Assembly: GCF_900091855.1 (NCBI RefSeq)
Contig: NZ_FMCH01000413.1
Coordinates: 62,001 to 126,000 of the forward strand
From: Streptomyces sp. DvalAA-14
GTDB taxonomy: Bacteria; Actinomycetota; Actinomycetes; Streptomycetales; Streptomycetaceae
Direction of reading: 5' to 3'
Length of the DNA stretch: 64,000 bases
Below the pieces are notes generated by a model. The model did no database searches, was not told where the DNA came from, and saw only the letters and a list, made by a program, of their open reading frames with translations. The position numbers and the translations under genes are program-made. Below, piece by piece: positions 36,585 to 45,403 of the stretch (its first letter is position 1; each line of letters opens with the position of its first letter).

Positions 36585-36770
36585 CTGGTGTCCCTCCACC
36601 TCCGAAGTGCTCGGGCGCGAGTCACTTCTGTCCCCCGCGCCCCTCCCTTACCACGCTACTCCGGCTGCCGGGCAGCTGGCCGCGAGCGGACCGCCGGGAC
36701 CGCGAAGCCGTGGCTAAGGTTGCCGAGCGGCTCGCCGGAACCGGCCGCCCCCTCCGCGGAAGGACTCTCG

Positions 36771-37142
36771 GTGATCGGGAAGCTGCAATGCGTGGTCCTG
36801 GACTGCCCGGACGTCATCGAACTCGCGCACTTCTACCACTCGCTCCTCGGCGGGGCCGTCAACCAGCCCGATCCGCGGTGGTCGGTCGACCAGGACTTCT
36901 CGACCCTGCACACCGCCAGCGGCCTCGTCCTCGCCTTCCAGCGTGTACGGGACTACCGCGCCCCGCAGTGGCCGGACAGCGCCCACCCGCAGCAGTTCCA
37001 CCTGGACCTCGACGTCCCTGACCTCGACCGTGCCCAGACCGAGGTCCTCGCCCTCGGCGCCACGCTGCTCCACATCGATCCCGGCGGCTGGCGGGTCTTC
37101 GCGGACCCGGCCGGCCATCCGTTCTGCCTGCTCAAGGGCTGA
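36771..37142 (+). CDS. VOC (glyoxalase/dioxygenase-like) protein
   Basis: 123 residues from GTG 36771, GGAAGGA upstream. Single-domain vicinal-oxygen-chelate layout: GKLQCVVLDCPDVIELAHFY, LGGAVNQPDPRW, then HLDLDVPDLDRAQTEVLALGA and VFADPAGHPFCLL. This is the glyoxalase_6-like subgroup very common in Streptomyces. Usually a metal-binding enzyme or a resistance/binding protein; which is not readable. Confidence 0.85.
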   Translation: MIGKLQCVVLDCPDVIELAHFYHSLLGGAVNQPDPRWSVDQDFSTLHTASGLVLAFQRVRDYRAPQWPDSAHPQQFHLDLDVPDLDRAQTEVLALGATLLHIDPGGWRVFADPAGHPFCLLKG

Positions 37143-37442
37143 CGGAACCGGCGTTGTCACACCGCGGCAGTCGTCCCCCCGGTCGGTGTTCGCCGCCAGC
37201 AGTTCATGGCGATCATCCTCCATGGTGACCCGGTCGGCTGTGAAGACGACCGACCATCCGCGTCGGCACCATGGACTTCGCGGACGTCGACCCCGCGGAC
37301 TTCCTGTGACCGACTGACCGACAGACTGACTGACCGGCTGACTGACCGGCTGACCGGCACGCGGCGTGCGGCGCACGCATCGGCGGCACTTGCCCCTGCC
37401 CGATCCCGCCGCGGCTCCGGATGAGTCTGCCCTGATCCCGAT
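37143..37442. repeat. Intergenic stretch with GACTGACCG-type short tandem repeats
   Basis: About 37307-37355 is a tandem run of GACTGAC(C/A)G-like 8-12-base units. Nothing else in this 300-base stretch is supported as a gene. Confidence 0.6.
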
Positions 37443-37628
37443 TCACACCCGCGGGGGCCGCTCTCGCCACCACTGGAAGGCCAGCACCACCGGAAGGACC
37501 ACCGCGCCGATCACGAACGACGCGGGCCACGACGCCCCGTGATGGCTGTGTCGCGGCCAATGCGCGGACAACACCGCCACCGCGTACACCACCGCCATCA
37601 GACCCACGTTCTTCGCCCACCGTTTCAT
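37443..37628 (-). CDS. Small two-span membrane protein
   Basis: 61 residues, MKRWAKNVGLMAVVYAVAVL at the start. Two hydrophobic segments separated by a His-rich loop (HWPRHSHHG) and a positively charged end. Ribosome-binding site is weak. Unknown function; coding status moderate. Confidence 0.45.
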   Translation of the reverse strand: MKRWAKNVGLMAVVYAVAVLSAHWPRHSHHGASWPASFVIGAVVLPVVLAFQWWRERPPRV

Positions 37629-37967
37629 ACCGCCCGCTTACCCCGGCGACGGTCGGGGACGCCGGCGACAGAACCGGGCCCCAGCGCCTCACCCGCCATG
37701 CCTCCGGCCCGAGGATCCAGGGCGACCCGGGCCGCCTACCGCGGCATCGAGCTGGCCGCCGCGCTGTCTGACGGGAAGTCGACCAGTACGGCCCCGGGGT
37801 GGTCGGACACGTCCGCATGACGGAAGGCCCTGGTCAGGGGGCCGGCCGGAGATTCAGCGTCTCGGCGACAGCCCGGTGCCGGCTCTCGGCGAACATCTGC
37901 TCGTCCTCATCCAGCCCTCCGGTGGCGGACCGGGGCCGCCGTATCGACCGCGCCCCCGGGGCCCGGA

Positions 37968-37983
37968 ATTGGTCTAGACGATT
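37968..37983. promoter_or_regulatory. DasR-like (dre) site upstream of the chitinase gene
   Basis: ATTGGTCTAGACGATT matches the DasR-responsive element A(C/G)TGGTCTAGACCA(C/G)T in its palindromic core, with mismatches on the right arm. DasR represses chitin and GlcNAc genes in Streptomyces. It lies about 310 bases before the chitinase start, so it fits only if the leader is long. The remainder of 37629-38292 has no supported gene. Confidence 0.55.
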
Positions 37984-38292
37984 CTTTCCCGGATCTCTTG
38001 ACGCCGCCCGGCGCGGCCAGCCACGCTTCCCTACGCAGGCAAGCGGTAAGGAAAGTTTCCGATTGAGTTCACGACGCGCCCGGCCCTCGGTTCCCCGAAC
38101 CCCGCGCGCTTCTCCGTACGTATCCGCACTCCCCCGCACTTCTCCGCACTGATCGCGTCGCGCCGCTCCCCCCACCCGCAGCTCCGCACCGTGCGACGGC
38201 CGTACACAGCACAACATTCCGCATCCCGCACTCCGCAATCCGCGTACCGGCCCAGCGCCGTGCGCGGCCTCTCCCCACAGAGGAGCACCCGC

Positions 38293-39915
38293 ATGAGTCG
38301 TGCGTCACTGCGCGCCGCAATGACCGCCGCCCTGGTGGTCGGCGGCATGGTCACCATCGCCGCCCCGGCCTCTCACGCGGCCGACAACACCGGTCTGATC
38401 GCCTCGTTCGGTATCACCTCCACCTGGGGCACCGGCTTCGAGGGCGGCTACACCGTCACCAACAAGTCGATCCATACGGTGAGTTCGTGGACCATCGCCT
38501 TCACCCTGCCGGCCGGCGAGGCCGTCACCAGCTCGTGGAACGGCACGGTCACCCACAGCGGAACGCAGTACACCATCACCTCCCCCAGCTGGGAGACACC
38601 CCTCGCGCCCGGTGACTCCGCGCCCGTCGTCGGCCTCGACTTCAGCTACAGCGGCTCGGTCGTCCAGCCGGCCGGCTGTCTGATCAACAACGGCCCCTGT
38701 GCCGGCGTCCCCGCCGACACCGTCGCGCCCTCGGCCCCCTCCGGCCTCGCCGTCCGGGCCACCGGCCCCGGCAGCGTCACGCTGGGCTGGAACGCCTCGA
38801 CCGACAACGTCGGCGTGGTCGGTTACCAGGTCTACGAGGGCAGCAGCGTCATCGCCACGACCTCCGGCACCGGCACCACCGCCACCGTGACCGGCCTGCT
38901 CCCCGGCAGCAGCCACAGCTTCTCGGTGACCGCGCTCGATGACTCCAACAACCAGTCGGCGCACTCCGCGACGCTCACCGCGACGGCGGGCACGGGCACC
39001 ACACCCGGCGTGGCAGCCCCCTTCATCGACCTCGGTGCCTACCCGACACCGAACCTCACCCAGATCGCCATGACCACCGGCCTGCGGCAGTTCTCGCTCG
39101 GCTTCATCACCGCCGGGTCGACCGGCTGCGCCGCGAGCTGGTTCAACTCCTTCGACCCGGGCACGGCTTGGGACCGGGCGGACTTCGACTCGCTGCGGGC
39201 GATGGGTGGCGACGTCCGGCCGTCCTTCGGCGGTGAGGCGGGCACCGAACTCGCTCTCGCCTGCACCAACACCACCGCGCTCCAGGCGCAGTACCAGAAG
39301 GTCGTGGACGCCTACGCCCTGGACCGCGTCGACTTCGACATCGAGGGCGCCGCGGCGGCCGACCACGCCTCGATCGACCGGCGTTCGACGGCCGTCGCCG
39401 CCGTCCAGGCCGCACAGCGCGCCAAGGGCCGCGACCTCAAGGTCACGCTCACCCTCCCGGTACTGCCCAGCGGCCTGACCGCGGACGGTCTTTACATCCT
39501 CAACTCCGCCAAGTCGCACGGCCTGAACGTGGACACGGTCAACCTGATGGCCATGGACTACGGCGACAGCACCGCCCCCAACCCGTCCGGGAAGATGGGC
39601 GCCTACGCCATCCAGGCCGCGACCTCGACCCGCGCCCAGATCGCCACGGTGTGGCCGAACCTCACCACCGCCCAGACCTGGGCGATGCTCGGCCTCACCC
39701 CGATGCTCGGCCAGAACGACACCACCAGCGAGGTGTTCACCATCGCCGACGCGCAGCAGGTCCTCAGCTTCGCCCAGCAGAACCACCTGGGCGAGCTGGG
39801 CTTCTGGGACGTCACCCGCGACGGCAACGCCTGCAACGGCAGCCTGAACGACTGCACGAACATCCCGCAGACCCCGTACCAGTTCTCCAAGCTGTTCGCG
39901 ACCTACGCCGGCTGA
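38293..39915 (+). CDS. Secreted GH18 chitinase with CBM2 and FnIII modules
   Basis: 540 residues from ATG 38293 (AGAGGAG upstream). Sec signal peptide to about ASHA-AD (residue 29); a CBM2-like cellulose/chitin-binding module (30-135, NTGLIASFGITSTWGTGFEG, SSWTIAFTLPAGEAV); an FnIII domain (about 145-230, PSAPSGLAVRATG); then a GH18 barrel with the catalytic DxxDxDxE as DRVDFDIE near residue 349, the Glu being the proton donor. Hydrolyses chitin outside the cell. Lacks the SxGG motif in standard form (RPSFGGEAG is its equivalent). Confidence 0.93.
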   Translation: MSRASLRAAMTAALVVGGMVTIAAPASHAADNTGLIASFGITSTWGTGFEGGYTVTNKSIHTVSSWTIAFTLPAGEAVTSSWNGTVTHSGTQYTITSPSWETPLAPGDSAPVVGLDFSYSGSVVQPAGCLINNGPCAGVPADTVAPSAPSGLAVRATGPGSVTLGWNASTDNVGVVGYQVYEGSSVIATTSGTGTTATVTGLLPGSSHSFSVTALDDSNNQSAHSATLTATAGTGTTPGVAAPFIDLGAYPTPNLTQIAMTTGLRQFSLGFITAGSTGCAASWFNSFDPGTAWDRADFDSLRAMGGDVRPSFGGEAGTELALACTNTTALQAQYQKVVDAYALDRVDFDIEGAAAADHASIDRRSTAVAAVQAAQRAKGRDLKVTLTLPVLPSGLTADGLYILNSAKSHGLNVDTVNLMAMDYGDSTAPNPSGKMGAYAIQAATSTRAQIATVWPNLTTAQTWAMLGLTPMLGQNDTTSEVFTIADAQQVLSFAQQNHLGELGFWDVTRDGNACNGSLNDCTNIPQTPYQFSKLFATYAG

Positions 39916-40145
39916 ACCCGCGGCTCGCACCGGGCCCCGGCGCCGGACGGCCCATCCGCCCGCCACCGGGGCCCGCCCCCACCTCCGGCCAGGCGGTCCG
40001 GACTCCCTCCGCCCGGGCCTACTGGGGGTTGGTCCCCTCCGGGGCGGTGACAAGACGCCGCCGCCTCCGCCCACCTGGCCCCCCGGCCCCCCGGCACACG
40101 GCGGTGCCCCCGAATTCACGGCCCAGCAGCGGCCAGCGGCCGGTG

Positions 40146-40257
40146 CGGGACTCGAATTAAAGGTCCCGGTCAGGACGGGTGCCAGACGATGGTGAGCGGT
40201 GGGCGGCCGTGCGCAGGCCAGACAACGCAGCACGTGCGCTCACGCATCGCTCACGCA
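40146..40257. other. Degenerate att-like scar related to the tRNA-Lys island end
   Basis: Bases 40146-40257 align with the left end of the island at 42592-42756: a shortened tRNA-Lys 3' piece (GGGACTCGAATTAAAGGTCC), a shared GGTGAGCGGT(G/A)GGCGGCCGT block, and the same 20-base sequence GCTCACGCATCGCTCACGCA (40238-40257). Read as the left boundary of an older, related integration now mostly deleted. The stretch 39916-40145 before it holds no supported gene. Confidence 0.6.
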
Positions 40258-40935
40258 TCCTGCCGCCGCGATCTCGACGTGCCGGGCTGCCCGAAGCAGA
40301 TCGCGAGTCCGGAAGTAGCCTGCCCTGTCGTTCTCCCAGCCAGCAGGGATCTGTCGCGCCCGGAGACTACGGACGCAATCCGCCAGCAGGAGGTGCTGCT
40401 CGGACCCCAATGCCCCGCCTGATGCAAGACAGGCGACAACGCAGCGTTCCAGGTCCGCGGCAACTGCGTCACCGGTGGCCACCGGGATCCGTCGCCTCTC
40501 CAGCAGGAAGGACAGGGCGTGCAGCGCCCCCTCCCGAGGTGCTCCGGACCACCACATCTCCCGATACGGATTCCGCTCCGCCTGGCGTGGCTGGCGGGCC
40601 CCCTGATGCTTCGCGCGTCTCCGGACCTCGTCAAACACCCGCAGCTCTGTATGCCACGCGGCCCGACTGGCTTCCAGCACCTCGAGCGCGCGCAGCAAGG
40701 CATCCTCGTCCACGCTGTAGTGGCCCGCCTTGGCCTTGAGAAAGCTCAGCGTCGCGTGGAAGCCGATCGGACGGTACAACTGCACGCAGGATCGCAGCTG
40801 CGACACGCGAAGACCGTGGGGCAGCCCCGTGTCCCGGACCTTCCTCGCGATGAGGTTGAAGCTCACCTGGCGAGAGTAGTAGTCAGCGCGAACCCGCCAC
40901 CCCAGAAGGCCGGCCGGTGCCCCCGCCGCGTGCAA
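40240..40935 (-). CDS. Uncharacterised protein in the old island remnant
   Basis: Up to 231 residues; GTG 40866 (MSFNLIARKVRDTG) is a likelier start than the ATG at 40935, though no ribosome-binding site is clear. Well-spaced helices and aromatic residues (VQLYRPIGFHATLSFLKAKA, NPYREMWWSG) suggest a real product. The last codons VSDA-stop are made from the 20-base att-linked repeat. No family recognised; may be truncated at its N-terminus. Confidence 0.5.
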   Translation of the reverse strand: MHAAGAPAGLLGWRVRADYYSRQVSFNLIARKVRDTGLPHGLRVSQLRSCVQLYRPIGFHATLSFLKAKAGHYSVDEDALLRALEVLEASRAAWHTELRVFDEVRRRAKHQGARQPRQAERNPYREMWWSGAPREGALHALSFLLERRRIPVATGDAVAADLERCVVACLASGGALGSEQHLLLADCVRSLRARQIPAGWENDRAGYFRTRDLLRAARHVEIAAAGCVSDA

Positions 40936-41259
40936 GCGGCGGGGGCACCCGAAACCGCAGCCGCGCGCGCCGCACGATCACCAACCCCTGGTTCGCCGCC
41001 GGCGTGCTGATCGCCGTTCTCCTTGAGCTGCCGCCCGCCCGGTGGCTCCGCCTGCTGACGGCGACCGCCGTCACGGCTGTGGTCACCGCTCTCGTCGTAC
41101 TGCCCGTGCTGCCTGCCTCGGACTCGGGCTGGACCTATCCGATCAGTGCGAACTCCGGCGAGGCGATCGGCTGGCCGCAGATGGTCAACACCCTGGCAGC
41201 CGTTTGGGCCGAACTGCGGGCCCCAGCGCGCCGACGCGGTGATCTTCACGGGGGCGGGC
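40917..41259 (+). pseudogene. C-terminal remnant of a glycosyltransferase-39-like membrane protein
   Basis: Translation shows a membrane span (WFAAGVLIAVLLELPPARWL and a second hydrophobic run) followed by SANSGEAIGWPQMVNTLAAV, which resembles the post-membrane region of GT39-type mannosyl/arabinosyl transferases; RADAVIFTG, the usual continuation, is in another frame. The N-terminal catalytic part is missing. The frame then runs directly into the truncated XRE regulator, marking a deletion joint near 41250. Confidence 0.5.
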
Positions 41260-41417
41260 GGATTGAGTCGAACAAGCTGCAGCCGGGGCACGCCGCGGTA
41301 CTGCGCATCGCGACCGTACTCGGCATATCACCCGAGCGGCTGAGCGGTCGGGCTGTGCCGAACGTGCCGGCGGTCGCTACGGTGACGATCAGTTCGCCGT
41401 CCGAAGAGGAGGATGCG

Positions 41418-42434
41418 GTGCGTCGTAGAGAACTGCTGACCGGGGCACTCGCAGCCAGTGCGGCGACCGTCGTGGGCACAGAGCAGGCGCGGGCCTCAAC
41501 GCCGGAAGACCCGGCTGCTGTACTGGAGGAAACCCTTTTCCGCCTGCCGACCGCCGAGCCTCAGCCACTGACCCGCCTCGCCGAGCAGGCGGCAGCCGCC
41601 CGGCAAAGCTTCCGCGCCGCTCACTACACCGACCTCAGTCGCGCCCTGCCGGGGTTACTCGCCGCCGCGGAGGCGACGCGGGACGCCGCAGCCGGGCGGG
41701 CCAGGGAGCAGGCAAGCGCAATCTTGGCTCGGGGCTACGTCCTGGCTGCCGAACTCGGATCGAAGTTCCACTCCGACGCCGCATGGGTCGCCGCCGACCG
41801 GGCGCTTGCCGCCGCCCGGGCGAGCGGCATGCCAGTACCGATCGGGGAGGCGACTCGAGTCCTGGCGATCACGATGCGGCGCTCGGGCCGTTGCTCCTCC
41901 GCAGTCCAACTCCTCACAGAGGAGGCGGCCGAGTTGGACGCCGAGCAGGACCGCACCGGCGCAGTACGAACCACACTGCTCCTAACCGCCGCGTACTCGG
42001 CCGCCACCGGCGGGGACCGCACCACGGCCCTGAGGCTCCTGGACGAAGCCGACGTCTGCGCCGAGCGTCTGCCTGAAGTGCCAGGCCTCTTCACCGTCGA
42101 CACCAGCCGGGCTCAGGTGGACATCTACCGCATCGGCGTCTTCAACGCGCTCGGCACTCCGGACGAGGGCGTCACGGTATCCGCCAGCCTGCAAATCCAC
42201 CATATGCCGACAGCGGAACGCCGCGCTCGGGCCTGGACGGACACCGCCCGAATGTGGCACGCCGTCGGTGACGCACCGCAGACATTCGTGGCGCTGCGCC
42301 GCGTAGAGCATGAGGCGCCACAGGAGGTGCGCCGTCCGGCCCTACGGGCCTTGACGTCGGACCTGCTGTACGGACCAACGCGCGTCCAGGGGCTACGCGA
42401 GTTCGCCGTTCGTACGGGGGCGCTGGCTTCCTAA
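41418..42434 (+). CDS. TPR-type regulator lacking its N-terminal HTH
   Basis: 338 residues if started at GTG 41418 (GAGGAGG upstream). The text is typical of the part that follows the XRE domain in large Streptomyces regulators: RRRELLTGALAASAAT, then helical TPR-like repeats (ARGYVLAAELGSKFHSDAAW, LLLTAAYSAATGGDRTTALR). Upstream in the same frame lies a piece that looks like the end of an HTH (ERLSGRA), but the first helices are replaced by the GT39 remnant. Probably a truncated product or pseudogene created by deletion. Confidence 0.6.
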   Translation: MRRRELLTGALAASAATVVGTEQARASTPEDPAAVLEETLFRLPTAEPQPLTRLAEQAAAARQSFRAAHYTDLSRALPGLLAAAEATRDAAAGRAREQASAILARGYVLAAELGSKFHSDAAWVAADRALAAARASGMPVPIGEATRVLAITMRRSGRCSSAVQLLTEEAAELDAEQDRTGAVRTTLLLTAAYSAATGGDRTTALRLLDEADVCAERLPEVPGLFTVDTSRAQVDIYRIGVFNALGTPDEGVTVSASLQIHHMPTAERRARAWTDTARMWHAVGDAPQTFVALRRVEHEAPQEVRRPALRALTSDLLYGPTRVQGLREFAVRTGALAS

Positions 42435-42503
42435 CGCCGCAGCCGGCGCGGGCGTATCGGCCGGGTCTTCGCGTATCCGCTCAGGCAGAGCCCTCGCACG
42501 GCT

Positions 42504-42535
42504 GTGCCCCGGCCGCTCGAAAGCGACCGGGGCAC
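42504..42535 (-). terminator. Hairpin copied from the tRNA-Lys 3' flank
   Basis: GTGCCCCGG...CCGGGGCAC stem with a small loop, nearly identical to the hairpin at 63071-63102 that follows the intact tRNA-Lys. It lies just beyond the duplicated tRNA piece, as expected for the original chromosomal 3' flank. Confidence 0.65.
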
Positions 42536-42577
42536 CGGAACCCGCAGGCCAGTGACCCCGGAGAGGGATCGACCCCG

Positions 42578-42622
42578 TAGGCCGTGTGGGACTCGAACCC
42601 ACAACCAATGGATTAAAAGTCC
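42578..42622. other. Left attachment site (duplicated tRNA-Lys 3' part)
   Basis: Matches 63144-63188 in all 45 bases and includes the anticodon loop, variable loop, T-arm and acceptor 3' strand of tRNA-Lys (minus orientation). The 5' half of the tRNA is absent, so no functional tRNA is made here. Confidence 0.85.
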
Positions 42623-42736
42623 TGGCCAGGGCGTGCCGGGGGGTGGTGAGCGGTAGGCGGCCGTCCGGAACCCGCAGGTCAGAAGGCAGCGGGTTGCCAC
42701 CGGGTCCGGCCGGAGACGCGGGATGCCAGCACGTCC

Positions 42737-42756
42737 GCTCACGCATCGCTCACGCA
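42737..42756. repeat. Left copy of 20-base subterminal repeat
   Basis: GCTCACGCATCGCTCACGCA, containing two CTCACGCA units 12 bases apart; identical copies are at 63034-63053 near the right end and 40238-40257 in the old scar. Likely integrase arm-type binding sites. Confidence 0.65.
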
Positions 42757-42829
42757 AACGGCCCACTCAACCTCGGGTCTGAACGGGCCGCCAACCGATC
42801 GGACGACGACGTGATCTCCAGGAGTACCG

Positions 42830-43795
42830 TCATTGACCAGTGTCAACGACCCGGCTGAGCTTGGGGAGTTCTGGCATTGAGGTCTCTGGTGTACAGCAGC
42901 GGAAGCCCGTGTCGTCGTCGAGCATTGTCGAGGCCGCGTCGTTGAACGACGAGGGTGTAGCGCGGGCGAAGGGGCTGGTGAAGGCGCCGGCCTTCAGTTC
43001 GTAGCGGCCTGGGGTGGAGCGGGTGCTGGTCCATTCCCAGGTGTTGCCGCACAGGTCGTAGACGCCGTAGGGGCTGACACCGCTGTGGTAGCGGCCGACC
43101 GGGCTGGTGGAGCCGATGCCGCTCTCGCGGGAGTTGCACTTGGCCGGGGTGGGCTGGTTGCCCCAGGGATAGACGTCTCCTCGGACTCCGCGAGCCGCCT
43201 TCTCCCACTGCTGGGCGGTGGGGAGTTCCTTGCCCGCCCAGGAGGCGTACGACGCTGCGTCGTGCCAGGTGACGAAAGTGACGGGGTGGTCGAAGAGAGC
43301 GTCAGGACATTTGCTCTTCGGCCAGTGCTCGGGGGGCTGGTGACCCGTGGCGGCGACGAAGCGGACGTAGTCGGAGTTCGTGACCGGGAAGATGTCGATG
43401 TAGAAGGCGGGAACCCAGGTGGGCTTGTTGTGCGGGCCGCCGAGAAAGACGCCGGCGTCAACGAGTGCCATCTGCTTGCCGTCGTGCGGGTGGCGGGCGT
43501 GCCGTTGGGCAGGAGGCTCGTACGGGGCTGCGCGGTCCGGACCGCGGAGAACCGTCTCAAAGGCGTCGGTCAGCCGGACGAACCGGTCGTGGACGTCGGG
43601 GCCGGATGCACGCAGGGAGGTGTCCAGGGCTGCTTGGTTGACCGCGCGGATGGTGATGTCCTCACCGCGGCTCTCCCAGGTGGACAGGGTGCGTTCGCTG
43701 ATGCCGAGATGACCGGCAAACGCTTCCAGGCTCATACGTTTGGCGGTGCGTAATGCCTTGGCTTCCCTGCCTGTCCAGCGCTCTACGGTAGCCAC
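42830..43795 (-). CDS. XRE HTH fused to a SUMF1/formylglycine-enzyme-like domain
   Basis: 321 residues from GTG 43795 (GGAGGGG upstream; the longer ATG frame is not needed). Residues about 5-55 form an XRE HTH (MSLEAFAGHLGISERTLSTWE). Residues about 105-310 are SUMF1/FGE-sulfatase: VDAGVFLGGPHNKP, FPVTNSDYVRFVAATGHQPP, PVTFVTWHDAASYASWAGKELPTAQQWE, YPWGN, YDLCGNTWEWT, GFRCC. The Cys pair of true formylglycine-generating enzymes (in the SYLCHDSYC region) is absent, so C-alpha formylglycine formation is unlikely; many such domains serve as binding or non-heme-iron scaffolds. A DNA-binding fusion is unusual and suggests a sensor. Confidence 0.85.
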   Translation of the reverse strand: MATVERWTGREAKALRTAKRMSLEAFAGHLGISERTLSTWESRGEDITIRAVNQAALDTSLRASGPDVHDRFVRLTDAFETVLRGPDRAAPYEPPAQRHARHPHDGKQMALVDAGVFLGGPHNKPTWVPAFYIDIFPVTNSDYVRFVAATGHQPPEHWPKSKCPDALFDHPVTFVTWHDAASYASWAGKELPTAQQWEKAARGVRGDVYPWGNQPTPAKCNSRESGIGSTSPVGRYHSGVSPYGVYDLCGNTWEWTSTRSTPGRYELKAGAFTSPFARATPSSFNDAASTMLDDDTGFRCCTPETSMPELPKLSRVVDTGQ

Positions 43796-43857
43796 GTGTC
43801 CCCTCCGGCCCTTGTCACATTCAACCCTGGCCACGAGTGGCGTGGCGGGCTTCCAGT

Positions 43858-44631
43858 TCAGATCGGCTCGCCCGCTACAGCCGTGTACTCCTTGCGCAGG
43901 ACATCGAGGACTTGATGCTCCACGGCGAATGGGGTGCCGTCGATGCGCGCGATGGCACGGACCCCGATGGCGGCGTTGGTGGCGAAAGCGGCTTGCATCG
44001 CGTCCAGGTCGGCGAGCGTGACCCTGCCGACGCGGTGTTCATGGATGTCTTGGAGCAGAAGCATGGTGACCCCGGGCAACGCCTCGGCGTCGGGCCAGAT
44101 CACCTGGTCACCGTCGAAGAAGCCGATGTTCCAGGTGCCGCCCTCACTGATGACGCCCTGGCCGTCCACGAAGAGGGCGTCGTCGTAACCCTTGAGCTGC
44201 GCCGCTCTGCGGTGGCGGAGCGAGCCGAAGAGGGCCACGCTCTTCACCTCGGGCAAGTCCCGCCGGTACACGGTGGATCGGACGGCCAACGGAGGCAGGG
44301 GCAGAGCCCCGGCCGGCCGCTGAGTGACGAGGACCTGCGGGTCATCGGCCCGGTCGGGGTGGCCGAGGTCGGTCGCCGGATCAAAGACGGTGACGCGGAT
44401 CGTGGTCGACCCGGACGTCGGCGCGACCCGGCGGATGAGCCCCCGAATGTACTCCGGGTCGAGATCGACGCCGAAGAGCACACGGCTGTCCCGAACGAGC
44501 CTCTCCATATGCAGCGATAGACCCCGCACACGGCCTTCGTCCACGCGCAGGCTGGTGAAAGAGCCGTAGTTGGTGAGAGCCAGGGTCTGGAGTTCGTCCG
44601 GAGTCACGGGACGTCCGTTGAGTTCGGCCAT
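43858..44631 (-). CDS. Class IV aminotransferase (PLP, PabC/BCAT-like)
   Basis: 257 residues from ATG 44631. Fold-type IV PLP features: early Arg/Glu region, catalytic Lys in LPEVKSVALFG, and EGGTWNIGFFDGDQVIWPDAEALPGVTM, the cofactor-phosphate and class-IV signature. Converts amino donors or acts as aminodeoxychorismate lyase-like enzyme. Same strand as the XRE-SUMF1 gene, 62 bases upstream of it, so co-transcription is possible. Confidence 0.85.
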   Translation of the reverse strand: MAELNGRPVTPDELQTLALTNYGSFTSLRVDEGRVRGLSLHMERLVRDSRVLFGVDLDPEYIRGLIRRVAPTSGSTTIRVTVFDPATDLGHPDRADDPQVLVTQRPAGALPLPPLAVRSTVYRRDLPEVKSVALFGSLRHRRAAQLKGYDDALFVDGQGVISEGGTWNIGFFDGDQVIWPDAEALPGVTMLLLQDIHEHRVGRVTLADLDAMQAAFATNAAIGVRAIARIDGTPFAVEHQVLDVLRKEYTAVAGEPI

Positions 44632-44836
44632 GCGATCAGCATGGCACCGGTCGCCGCGACCGCCAGGTCCATAGGGGTCCGGTCAGTCCCGAACTGCGGT
44701 GAAACTTCAGGGTCACCGCAGCAGGACGACATTCCAAGCACCTCACGGAGCGCGTCATTCTGGTCACTCACCGTTGAAAGCACGTCCGATGATTCCGGAA
44801 CGTAGCCGACGGATCTCAAGTACAGGAGATGTGACC

Positions 44837-45403
44837 ATGGCCGTCGGACCTTACCCGTTGCACAGCAGATTGGATCTGACCTCGGGCCCATCTGCCGTGC
44901 GCTGGGCCCGTCTCCACGCGCGAGATGTCTTCCGAGAGTGGACGGTTCCCAGCGTCATCGCCGATGACGCGCTGCTCGTCGTCTCCGAACTGGTCACCAA
45001 CGCCATCCGGCATGCCGGCACATCATCCACGACCGCGCCTTCGGAATGCCTTCCCCGCACGAGCAGTTGCACGCTCACCTTGCAGCGCATGCCCGACCAC
45101 CTGCTCATTTTCGTTTACGACCAGGATCGACGACCTCCTGTCCTCCGGGAGCCGTCCGAGAACGCGGAAAGCGGTCGCGGCCTGCGTCTCATTGACGAAC
45201 TGAGCGCGGAGTGGGGCTACGCATACCCGAATGGCGTTGTCGGCAAGGCGGTCTGGGCGATGTTCATCACCCGGGATGCCACGGATGAGTCGGCGCCAGA
45301 ACCCACCGAAGGCGAACGGTCGTACTCACAGCCGACGCCTCAGCGGCCGGCACAGTCGGCTCGCATCAGGGCCTTCGCCCGGCGAGCGGTGGCGGGCGTA
45401 TGA
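44837..45403 (+). CDS. RsbW-like HATPase / anti-sigma-type ATP-binding protein
   Basis: 188 residues from ATG 44837 (AGGAG upstream). Single GHKL domain: N-box LLVVSELVTNAIRHAG, G1 VYDQDRRPP (degenerate DxGxG), G2 NAESGRGLRLIDELSAEWG. Streptomyces has many such SpoIIAB/RsbW-type kinases. Overlaps the next gene by an ATGA quartet. Confidence 0.88.
   Translation: MAVGPYPLHSRLDLTSGPSAVRWARLHARDVFREWTVPSVIADDALLVVSELVTNAIRHAGTSSTTAPSECLPRTSSCTLTLQRMPDHLLIFVYDQDRRPPVLREPSENAESGRGLRLIDELSAEWGYAYPNGVVGKAVWAMFITRDATDESAPEPTEGERSYSQPTPQRPAQSARIRAFARRAVAGV

Noticed and set aside
37230-37309. Segment reading RRPTIRVGTMDFADVDPADF then a stop
   Set aside because: Too short, with an upstream stop in frame; possible gene remnant only.
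42578-42622. Second tRNA-Lys gene
   Set aside because: Only the 3' part is present; no 5' acceptor strand or D-arm, so it is an attachment-site copy.
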